Source: Sulfurovum sp. (GTDB lineage: Bacteria > Campylobacterota > Campylobacteria > Campylobacterales > Sulfurovaceae). Taken from it: a stretch of DNA of 8,826 nt. A program made the translations under genes and the position numbers. Below, one piece after another: positions 1-5,384 of this stretch. Numbering within the stretch: the stretch's first letter is position 1; each line of letters starts with the position of its first letter. Under the pieces are notes generated by a model. It did no database searches, had not been told where the DNA came from, and worked only from the letters and a program-made list of their open reading frames with translations. The DNA is taken from the NCBI GenBank assembly GCA_027046415.1, contig JALTYW010000169.1, positions 1 through 8,826 on the forward strand, in the 5' to 3' direction.

Positions 1-19
1 TCCTAATTCCTAATTCTCC
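1..19. repeat. Heptad tandem repeat (ATTCCTA-type), partial at window edge
   Basis: The first bases contain two tandem copies of CCTAATT (2-8 and 9-15), followed by a degenerate TCTCCT. The same 7-base periodicity with nearly the same unit (ATTCCTC) recurs at 3856-3876 in the rho-murI gap. The array may continue to the left of the window. It lies directly against the trpS -10 box. Function unknown. Confidence 0.45.
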
Positions 20-28
20 TGCTATAAT
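20..28 (+). promoter_or_regulatory. trpS promoter, extended -10 (TGCTATAAT)
   Basis: TGC immediately precedes a perfect TATAAT (23-28), giving an extended -10 element. Transcription would begin near base 35 and leave a leader of about 20 bases before the trpS start. The -35 region lies at or beyond the window edge and cannot be judged. Placement just ahead of the ribosome binding site supports the call. Confidence 0.6.
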
Positions 29-53
29 TTCACAAATTACAGCAGGAGAGACC

Positions 54-1019
54 ATGCGCGTACTCACAGGAATACAGGCTTCAGGCAAACTTCATATCGG
101 TAACTACTTCGGTGCCATGAAACCGATGGTGCAGCTGCAGGAAGAGCATGAGCTCTTTACCTTCATTGCAAACTACCACTCATTGACCAGTTCGACAGAT
201 GCGGAAACACTCAGACAGTACACCCTCGATGCGGCTGTCGATTACCTTTCTGTAGGCATCGACCCCGAAAAGACCACCTTCTGGGTACAGAGCCATGTGC
301 CGCAGGTGCTTGAGCTCTACTGGATCCTCTCCAAATTTACCCCTATGGGGCTGCTGGAGCGTGCGCACTCCTACAAAGACAAAGTTGCCAAAGGTATCCC
401 CGCCTCACATGCACTCTTCAGTTATCCGGTACTCATGGCAGCGGATATCCTGCTCTATGATGTCCAGAAAGTGCCTGTGGGCAAAGATCAGATACAGCAC
501 CTTGAGATCACCCGTGACATTGCTGTGAAATTCAACAACGAGTATGGTGAGCTCTTTGTCCTGCCTGAAGCGATGGTCAATGAAGAGGTTGCAACCATCC
601 CCGGGATCGACGGGCAGAAGATGAGTAAAAGCTACGGCAATGCAATCAATCTCTTTATGGAGAGTGAAAAAGCACTTCAAAAACGCTGCAACAAAATCAT
701 CTCCTCTTCAACGCCTCTGGGAGAGCCGCTGGAGTGGGAAGGATGCCACATCTATAACCTCGCGGCACTCTTCCTCGATGAAGAGGGCAAAAAAGAGCTG
801 CAGGAACGCTACAAAAGCGGTAAAGAGGGATATGGACACTTTAAAAAGTACCTTAAAGAGCTGATCTGGGAAGAGTTGTCAGAGGCGAGAGAACGCCGTG
901 CGTACTATCTTGAGCACATGAATAAAGTAGAAGAGATCCTTGCCGAAGGTGCCAAAAAAGCAGGCAGGATCGCAGATGCAAAAATGCAGAAAGTTAGAGA
1001 AGCCGTCGGACTTCTCTAA
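54..1019 (+). CDS. trpS: Tryptophan--tRNA ligase (tryptophanyl-tRNA synthetase)
   Basis: This class Ic aminoacyl-tRNA synthetase charges tRNA-Trp with tryptophan at the expense of ATP in the cytoplasm. The 321-residue length is normal for bacterial TrpS. The N-terminus MRVLTGIQASGKLHIGNY carries the class I HIGH-type motif (HIGN, residues 14-17), and the second signature KMSKS is intact at 189-193, preceded by GIDGQ. The segment VPVGKDQIQHLEITRD (about 140-155) is the conserved tryptophan/adenylate pocket region. The ATG at 54 is supported by AGGAG at 44-48 with a 5-base spacer and by the start of the family consensus. The gene stands alone behind its own extended -10 promoter and converges with the acidic membrane protein gene across only 2 bases. 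I see no hairpin terminator in that junction. Identity is secure. Confidence 0.97.
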   Translation: MRVLTGIQASGKLHIGNYFGAMKPMVQLQEEHELFTFIANYHSLTSSTDAETLRQYTLDAAVDYLSVGIDPEKTTFWVQSHVPQVLELYWILSKFTPMGLLERAHSYKDKVAKGIPASHALFSYPVLMAADILLYDVQKVPVGKDQIQHLEITRDIAVKFNNEYGELFVLPEAMVNEEVATIPGIDGQKMSKSYGNAINLFMESEKALQKRCNKIISSSTPLGEPLEWEGCHIYNLAALFLDEEGKKELQERYKSGKEGYGHFKKYLKELIWEELSEARERRAYYLEHMNKVEEILAEGAKKAGRIADAKMQKVREAVGLL

Positions 1020-1021
1020 GA

Positions 1022-1474
1022 TCAGTTGCCAAGGATATCGTCAAGCTCAGAACCGATGTTGTCACCATTTTGGGTTTTCTCAGGTGTGACATCCTCCAGT
1101 GCTTCGGAAGCTTCCGTGCTCTTCTTCTCCTCACTGTAGTTCTCAAGCTTTTTGACATAGTCCTTTTTCTCGTCCGCCTTCAAGGCATCATCCAATTCAT
1201 CTTCTGCAAGTTCAGAGGTGACCTTGACAACGTTTTTATTCTCCTCTTTTGTAGGATCGACTTCAACATCCACATCATCTCCGTAGGATTCAAGCGTGTT
1301 CAGATACTCTTTGGTCTGTTCCTGCTTTGTCTCTTTCTTCACAACCGTCTCAGGTACAACAAATGTATCATCCGATCCATCGTCTATCATATTGTATTTT
1401 ACGACCAGTACAATTACCACAAGGAAGAGAAGCAACACAAGTGCCACGACCATATTTTCTATTACTTTTTTCAT
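1022..1474 (-). CDS. Small acidic protein with N-terminal membrane anchor, unknown function
   Basis: I do not recognise the family of this 150-residue protein. Residues 8-26 form a single strongly hydrophobic helix after a short basic start (MKK), so it is probably an inner-membrane anchor with the rest in the periplasm. Residues 30-150 are highly charged, mostly Asp/Glu with Lys, lack cysteine and are probably largely disordered or helical. A short motif occurs twice, KEYLNTLESY at 55-64 and KDYVKKLENY at 104-113. ELDD also occurs twice (93-96 and 143-146), suggesting an internal duplication. The start is set by a very strong ribosome binding site, AGGAGGAG at 1478-1485. That site overlaps the TAG stop (1484-1486) of the restored reading frame of the upstream rhodanese, so the genes are translationally coupled. 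Last gene of the leftward rhodanese operon. Confidence 0.75.
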   Translation of the reverse strand: MKKVIENMVVALVLLLFLVVIVLVVKYNMIDDGSDDTFVVPETVVKKETKQEQTKEYLNTLESYGDDVDVEVDPTKEENKNVVKVTSELAEDELDDALKADEKKDYVKKLENYSEEKKSTEASEALEDVTPEKTQNGDNIGSELDDILGN

Positions 1475-1483
1475 ACTCTCCTC

Positions 1484-2094
1484 CTAGTTTGTTACAGTCG
1501 TAAATCCAAGGATTTTCCACATCTGGAATCCCCCTCGATAATAAAGCAGTTTTTCCGGCGGATATCCAAGCTCCATCAATACATTGATAAATTTTGAGGA
1601 TTTATTGCACCAGAGCCCATGACAGTAGACGGCAATCGTACGTGCTTCAAGGCATCCAGTGTTCCATCTGCACGTCTTTTTGCGCCAAATACTTTCAGGA
1701 TTTTTTCCATTTTGACATGGTCATTTACTACTGCATACGGAATATTGACTGCTCCCGGAATCGACTCCTTTCTGTAATACGCTCTTGGACGCACATCAAT
1801 AAGGACACCCGTTTTCTTGTTCACCTTGTCACGCAGAAAATGCAACAATTCCACTTCACCAATCGTTTTGATATCCTCTGCCATTTTGATAGGCTGAATA
1901 TCCTGTCCCGGACGGTATGTTTTAGCATATTCGCCTGTCAGTTTGTTTTTCGTATCCTGTATACGGTGTATCTTGACCGCTTTACCTTTATGGTATACAT
2001 AGATGTAGGATATCTCCGGTGTGATTTTCACTTTGTCATATTTCCCGGCACACAGCATCGCTGTTATTCCGGCTAAAAGTAGTAATAGTTTCAT
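1484..2094 (-). pseudogene. Exported single-domain rhodanese, frameshifted before the active site
   Basis: The first 150 codons encode a signal peptide (MKLLLLLAGITAMLCAG) and the N-terminal half of a rhodanese domain, with LIDVRPRAYY (about 98-107) and SIPGAVNIPY (111-120). After codon 150 (AAG, 1647-1645) the frame yields unrelated residues and stops at 1576. Reading on in the -1 frame from 1645 restores 53 residues that match the neighbouring paralogue closely: a catalytic loop with VYCHGLWC (the TGT at 1624-1622 is the likely catalytic Cys), ELGYPPEKL and YYRGGFQMW, with a TAG stop at 1486-1484. With one base added back the protein is 203 residues, against 205 for the paralogue, and the alignment around the break has no gap. 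The break is therefore a single missing base: a recent mutation or a sequence error. No slippery heptamer is present. The start overlaps the upstream stop as TAATG, with GGAG upstream. Confidence 0.85.
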
Positions 2095-2711
2095 TATTGC
2101 TCCTTCTCAGGTACGATCGTCGACAGACCAAGCAGCTGCCACGTCTGCATACCGCCTCTGTAGTATTTCAGTTTTTCTGCAGGATATCCAATATCAAGCA
2201 GTGCATGAATAGCTGTTGGTGACTGTCCACACCAGGCACCGTTACAGTACAGCAATAGCGTCTGTGCATTGCTAAAGTTATAGTTTCCGTTTTTATCATA
2301 CTCCACACCCAGAGACTTTAAAATCTCTTCACGTTCAGGCGTATCTGTCAAAAAAAGCTTGAAAGAAATATTCCGTGCAGTGGGAATCGCCGCTTTGTAG
2401 TACCAGTTTGGCAATCTTGCATCGATAAACACCCCTTTTTTATGTTTGATAAAATCCAAAAGCTCCAACTCTCCAAATGTCTCTACTTCGGGAGTCACTT
2501 CAAAGGGTTGGATAAAAAACGGTGGTGAAGGTCTGGATGTCAGCGCATAGGTATTTGTTAAATAGCTGTCGGGCTTTTGCTCACGCTCTATCCTGTAGGT
2601 CTTTCCATTTGCCTCTACTTCAACGTATGGCATTCCCTTGACAATTTCAACCACTTCTGCATGCAGTGCATAACTGGCGAATGTCAAGGCACATAGTACT
2701 TTGAGTTTCAT
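2094..2711 (-). CDS. Exported single-domain rhodanese (sulfurtransferase-like), intact copy
   Basis: A 205-residue protein with a probable signal peptide (residues 1-18, cleavage after ALHA), so likely periplasmic. A rhodanese fold follows at about 78-196: VFIDARLPNWYY (94-105), IPTARNI (109-115), the catalytic loop LLYCNGAWCGQS with Cys156 as the likely nucleophile and a second Cys161, then DIGYPAEKL and YYRGGMQTW (183-191) before the end of the domain. Rhodaneses carry sulfane sulfur as a cysteine persulfide. The loop here is not the classical CRxGxR type, so the substrate is unknown. Residues 19-75 are specific to this pair and share the pattern of a short beta-rich domain followed by QPF/QPI. 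SD AAGGGG lies 8 bases before the ATG. The stop overlaps the start of the frameshifted paralogue, indicating tandem duplication and coupled translation. Confidence 0.88.
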   Translation of the reverse strand: MKLKVLCALTFASYALHAEVVEIVKGMPYVEVEANGKTYRIEREQKPDSYLTNTYALTSRPSPPFFIQPFEVTPEVETFGELELLDFIKHKKGVFIDARLPNWYYKAAIPTARNISFKLFLTDTPEREEILKSLGVEYDKNGNYNFSNAQTLLLYCNGAWCGQSPTAIHALLDIGYPAEKLKYYRGGMQTWQLLGLSTIVPEKEQ

Positions 2712-2769
2712 TTTATTAACCCCTTTATTTCGAATTATTCAGCCGCAAATAAAGGTATATAGTCCTCGC

Positions 2770-2870
2770 AGACAACACCTATACTTATTGGCAAATCTAC
2801 CATCTTCTACTCTGGACAAGGCAAGATGTAGATCTTTCCGAGCCCGCCTTCCAACGGGTTAGGCTTTTTC
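2770..2870 (+). ncRNA. Candidate structured small RNA, unknown family
   Basis: The gap between murI and the rhodanese genes is not coding on either strand. On the + strand, 2790-2839 folds into a long hairpin: ATCTA-C-CATCTT (2795-2806) pairs with AAGATG-TAGAT (2823-2833) with one bulged C, and GGCAA pairs loosely with CTTTCC outside it. A second GC-rich hairpin (2841-2865) follows, ending in TTTTT. CCTATAC (2778-2784) can close the whole structure with GTATAGG (2885-2891). A TATAGT box at 2758-2763 could start transcription near 2770. Because the U-run lies on the + strand and both neighbouring genes are leftward, an independent rightward transcript is my preferred reading. A leader of the leftward rhodanese operon is the alternative. 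It does not match SRP, tmRNA or RNase P RNA as I know them. Confidence 0.3.
2841..2869 (+). terminator. Possible Rho-independent terminator (+ strand)
   Basis: AGCC (2841-2844) can pair with GGCT (2862-2865), or alternatively GCCT with AGGC. CCCG/CGGG is available inside, and TTTTT (2865-2869) follows immediately. The stem is imperfect. On the opposite strand no U-run follows, so termination would act on rightward transcription, where no protein gene lies upstream. Confidence 0.35.
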
Positions 2871-2871
2871 A

Positions 2872-2888
2872 ATACAGTATAACTGTAT
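2872..2888. repeat. Perfect 17-base palindrome ATACAGT-ATA-ACTGTAT
   Basis: A 7-base perfect inverted repeat with a 3-base centre sits in the gap upstream of the rhodanese operon. It could be a regulator's operator or an RNA hairpin. Its GTATAGG side (2885-2891) can instead pair with CCTATAC at 2778-2784, so the two foldings compete. Confidence 0.45.
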
Positions 2889-2987
2889 AGGACAATTCTA
2901 ATCCTACTTTCCTTAGGTGTATATTAGTTTTGTTATATTTTTATGATAATTATTTTTAAGTATGTAGTATAATTATAAATAATATTA

Positions 2988-3791
2988 TTAATGCTTATGT
3001 ACTGCTGAAAATGAATTTATATGAGTAAAGGGTACCGGCTCGCCGAGAATGGTTTCTACAATTCTCTCATCAATTTGTCCCGTCGTATATAAAGCAAGTC
3101 CAAGTTCACCACTGTTTTGATGACCCCTTTGTTCAGCAAGCAGAAGCAGACGCTTTGCAATCGCATCTCCGGTATGAATAAGAGAGAGGTCACAGGACAT
3201 AATCTTTTCTATCACATGACTTACAAGCGGATAGTGTGTACATCCAAGTACAATCGTATCGACCTGTGCCTGCCGCATCGGGTGAAGCCATGTTTCAAGC
3301 ATCTTCTCTGTTGTTGGATGCTCAACTTTTCCCTGTTCTATCTGAGAGACCAGTCCGGGACATGCCTGCTCATACAACATGACACTTTTCTCTTTTGCAT
3401 GTTTGTCAACCAGTTGCTGATACTTTTCCCCACTCAGTGTTGCTGGTGTTGCCAAAACCCCTACTTTTCCAGAACGTGTCTTTTCAATGGCAGGCTTTAT
3501 ACCTGGTTCTGTACCTACAACAATAAGGTTAGGATACTGTTTGCGTATGGTTTCAATCGCAGCGGAAGTAGCCGTATTGCAGGCAATCACCAGTGCATCG
3601 ATATGGTGTACCCGAATAAAATAGTCCGTAATGTCAAGTGAGTAGGAAAGGATCTCGTCTTTGCTCTTCTCTCCGTAAGGAGCATGTTTGGTATCGGCTA
3701 TATAGAAAATCTCGACACCCTTGAGCAGATCAAGAATAGAACGGACAACGGTGAGTCCACCCAAACCAGAATCAAAAACTCCGACTTTCAT
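2988..3791 (-). CDS. murI: Glutamate racemase
   Basis: MurI interconverts L- and D-glutamate without a cofactor and supplies D-Glu for peptidoglycan precursor synthesis in the cytoplasm. The 267-residue length is typical. The N-terminal GVFDSGLGGLTV carries the conserved Asp7-Ser8 pair. The two catalytic cysteines lie in VIACNTATSA (Cys71) and VLGCTHYPL (Cys184, followed by His186). IADTKHAPYGEKS (31-43) and GVLATPATLSGEKY (111-124) are also family signatures. The gene follows rho on the same strand after a 110-base gap. The ATG at 3791 fits the family N-terminus, but it lies inside a perfect 10-bp hairpin (3786-3808), and GAGAAG just upstream is a modest ribosome binding site. Base composition is more AT-rich than rho or gdhA. 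Identity is secure. Confidence 0.96.
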   Translation of the reverse strand: MKVGVFDSGLGGLTVVRSILDLLKGVEIFYIADTKHAPYGEKSKDEILSYSLDITDYFIRVHHIDALVIACNTATSAAIETIRKQYPNLIVVGTEPGIKPAIEKTRSGKVGVLATPATLSGEKYQQLVDKHAKEKSVMLYEQACPGLVSQIEQGKVEHPTTEKMLETWLHPMRQAQVDTIVLGCTHYPLVSHVIEKIMSCDLSLIHTGDAIAKRLLLLAEQRGHQNSGELGLALYTTGQIDERIVETILGEPVPFTHINSFSAVHKH

Positions 3792-3808
3792 GAGAGCTTC
3801 TCATGAAA
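3786..3808 (-). promoter_or_regulatory. Hairpin enclosing the murI start codon
   Basis: TTTCATGAGA (3786-3795) and TCTCATGAAA (3799-3808) are perfect reverse complements separated by 3 bases. In murI mRNA the AUG (3791-3789) lies in the 3' arm and the weak SD (GAGAAG) spans the 5' arm and loop. The 5' arm also carries a decoy AUG in another frame (3804-3802). The structure could limit initiation, but that is inferred from sequence only. Confidence 0.5.
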
Positions 3809-3831
3809 GAGTGAAGAGTTGTTGTATAAAG

Positions 3832-3848
3832 GCATTGCAGAGCAATGC
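3832..3848. repeat. Inverted repeat GCATTGC-AGA-GCAATGC
   Basis: A perfect 7-base stem with a 3-base loop sits midway between rho and murI. On the leftward strand it overlaps a weak promoter-like arrangement (TTGCAT, 16 bases, TATACA), so it could be an operator or an RNA hairpin. There is no U-run. Confidence 0.4.
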
Positions 3849-3855
3849 AATCCTA

Positions 3856-3876
3856 CATTCCTCATTCCTCATTCCT
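3856..3876. repeat. Heptad tandem repeat, three copies of CATTCCT
   Basis: Three exact 7-base units (3856-3862, 3863-3869, 3870-3876) are preceded by the related TCCTA and followed by CAC. The unit matches that at the left edge of the window except for C in place of A. On the leftward strand it reads as repeated GAGGAAT, upstream of murI. Such short arrays can change copy number by slippage. Confidence 0.6.
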
Positions 3877-3880
3877 CACT

Positions 3881-3904
3881 TGATAAAAGCATCAGCTTTT
3901 ATCA
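3881..3904 (-). terminator. Hairpin overlapping the rho stop codon, possible terminator
   Basis: TGATAAAAGC (3881-3890) and GCTTTTATCA (3895-3904) form a perfect 10-bp inverted repeat with a 4-base loop. The rho TGA stop (3904-3902) is part of the stem. The stem is AT-rich and no U-run follows in the leftward direction, so it may be a weak terminator or a 3'-end stabiliser rather than a canonical terminator. Confidence 0.4.
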
Positions 3905-5224
3905 TGCCCCTTCATTCATCATAGAGAGGAACTCTTCGTTGCTTTTTGTTTTCATCATTTTAGAGTAGAGGAACTTGAGCCCTTCTACCTCTTCCATGTT
4001 CTGCATTGCGTTACGCAGTGCCCAGACCTTCTGAAGGGTTTCAGGTGAGACCATCAGCTCCTCTTTACGGGTACCGGACTTGGTCACATCGATCGCAGGG
4101 TAAATACGGCGTTCTGCCACATGGCGGCTGAGGACAACTTCAGAGTTTCCTGTTCCTTTGAACTCTTCAAAGATCACCTCATCCATACGCGAACCGGTGT
4201 CGATCAGCGCTGTAGCAATAATGGTCAGGCTGCCGCCCTCTTCGATGTTACGTGCCGCACCAAAAAATCGTTTTGGTTTGTGCAGGGCATTAGCATCGAC
4301 ACCACCTGAAAGTACTTTCCCCGAACTGGGTGTTACGGTGTTGTAAGCACGTGCCAAACGGGTGATAGAGTCAAGCAGGATGATCACATCTTTCCCCATC
4401 TCTACACGTCTTTTGGCTTTCTCAATGACCATCTCCGCTGTACGCACATGGTTTTGTGCCGGAAGGTCGAAGGTAGAGGCATACACTTCACCCTTGACCG
4501 AACGCTGCATATCAGTCACCTCTTCAGGACGTTCATCGACCAGCAGTACCATCAACGATGCATCGGGGTTATTGTGGGTCACCCCGTGCGCAAGTTCTTT
4601 GAGCAGTTCGGTTTTACCGGTTCTTGGCGGTGCAACGATAAGTGCACGCTGCCCTTTCCCGATAGGTGCGAAAAGGTCAAGTACACGCCCTGTCATCTTC
4701 ATGGGGTGATACTCCATTTTCAGCTGCTCTGAGGCATAGAGCGGTGTGAGGTTGTCAAAGAGCGGACGCTGTTTGGATTTTTCAGGCGGCAAGTAGTTGA
4801 TCGCTTCGATCTTAAGCAGCGCATAGTACTTTTCCTGATCTTTGGGCGGACGCACCTGTCCTGTAACGATATCACCGTTTCTGAGTGCAAAACGCTTTAC
4901 CTGCGTGCCGCTGACATAGGTGTCATTGCTGGAGTTTGCGAAGTTTCCGTCAATGGAGCGGAGAAATCCATACCCGTCAGGCATGATCTCCAGAATACCA
5001 GTATAGAGGATAAAACCGCCCTGGGAGACCTGAGATTTCAAAATCTCGAAAATAAGGTCTTTTCTTTGGAATTCGTTGGGGTTCTCTACACCAACCTCTT
5101 TGGCGATGGTGACAAGCTGATCAAGGGGTTTTTGCTGAAGATCTTCTATTTTATAGCCCTGAACGGGTACGTGGGTTCTGTTTTTTTTACCGGCATTACC
5201 GTTGGATTTTTTATTGTCGCTCAT
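3902..5224 (-). CDS. rho: Transcription termination factor Rho
   Basis: Rho is a hexameric RNA-dependent ATPase and helicase that loads on nascent RNA and terminates transcription. Its 440 residues are close to the compact bacterial form, with only a short Asn/Lys-rich N-terminal extension (1-20). In order: helical N-terminal domain (about 25-65), cold-shock-like RNA-binding domain with GYGFLRS (84-90), linker, then the RecA-type ATPase. Walker A APPRTGKT is at 198-205 (Lys204), the catalytic Glu lies in VDERPEEV (Glu231), and Walker B is VIILLDS (Asp285). The Q-loop region is around [10 protein letters not shown] (305-314), the arginine finger is in LSRHVAERR (Arg367) and the R-loop region is KSGTRKEE (382-389). 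All key residues are present. AGAGGA lies 5 bases before the ATG. A consensus sigma-70 promoter lies about 80 bases upstream. murI follows on the same strand. Confidence 0.98.
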   Translation of the reverse strand: MSDNKKSNGNAGKKNRTHVPVQGYKIEDLQQKPLDQLVTIAKEVGVENPNEFQRKDLIFEILKSQVSQGGFILYTGILEIMPDGYGFLRSIDGNFANSSNDTYVSGTQVKRFALRNGDIVTGQVRPPKDQEKYYALLKIEAINYLPPEKSKQRPLFDNLTPLYASEQLKMEYHPMKMTGRVLDLFAPIGKGQRALIVAPPRTGKTELLKELAHGVTHNNPDASLMVLLVDERPEEVTDMQRSVKGEVYASTFDLPAQNHVRTAEMVIEKAKRRVEMGKDVIILLDSITRLARAYNTVTPSSGKVLSGGVDANALHKPKRFFGAARNIEEGGSLTIIATALIDTGSRMDEVIFEEFKGTGNSEVVLSRHVAERRIYPAIDVTKSGTRKEELMVSPETLQKVWALRNAMQNMEEVEGLKFLYSKMMKTKSNEEFLSMMNEGA

Positions 5225-5303
5225 GATTCCTCTTGTTCGAAATATGAATAATTTAACTATGGAGATGATAGTAGTATGTCAATTACTGCTATGTAGTAGG
5301 CGC

Positions 5304-5332
5304 ATTATAGTCCTTTTTGCCTGAAATGTCAA
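5304..5332 (-). promoter_or_regulatory. rho promoter, full sigma-70 consensus
   Basis: On the leftward strand TTGACA (5332-5327) is followed after exactly 17 bases by TATAAT (5309-5304). Both hexamers are perfect. Transcription would start near 5297, leaving a rho leader of about 70 bases. Confidence 0.85.
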
Positions 5333-5355
5333 ATTTATGGAAGAAAGACTATAAT
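5327..5355 (+). promoter_or_regulatory. gdhA promoter, divergent from and overlapping rho's
   Basis: TATAAT at 5350-5355 precedes gdhA by 29 bases. The position 17 bases upstream is occupied by TGTCAA (5327-5332), the complement of rho's -35 and a poor match for a + strand -35. The -10 boxes of both promoters sit in GACTATAAT and form a 9-base perfect inverted repeat (5304-5312 and 5347-5355). RNA polymerase probably cannot hold both promoters at once. Confidence 0.65.
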
Positions 5356-5384
5356 CATTCTAACTATTTTAAAAAGGGATCAAC

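Noticed and set aside
1640..1655. Programmed -1 ribosomal frameshifting in the rhodanese paralogue
   Set aside because: The site TTG AAG CAC is not an X-XXY-YYZ slippery heptamer. A plain one-base loss explains the data better.
2770..2935. Known housekeeping RNA (SRP RNA, tmRNA, RNase P RNA or 6S RNA)
   Set aside because: I find none of the conserved core of SRP RNA (for example GGAAGCAGCC), the tmRNA tRNA-like end, or the RNase P P4 sequence. The shape is two hairpins rather than the long 6S rod.
2961..2980. TATAAT boxes on both strands in the AT-rich stretch after murI
   Set aside because: The stretch is so AT-rich that such hexamers are expected by chance, and no -35 or downstream gene fixes a direction. 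Not listed as a promoter.
3856..3876. CRISPR-like array
   Set aside because: The units are 7 bases with no spacers, far too short for a CRISPR, and no cas genes are present.
5276..5282. Second TTGACA upstream of rho (leftward strand, 5282-5277)
   Set aside because: No convincing -10 lies 16-18 bases downstream (TAGTTA at best), whereas the promoter at 5332-5304 is perfect.
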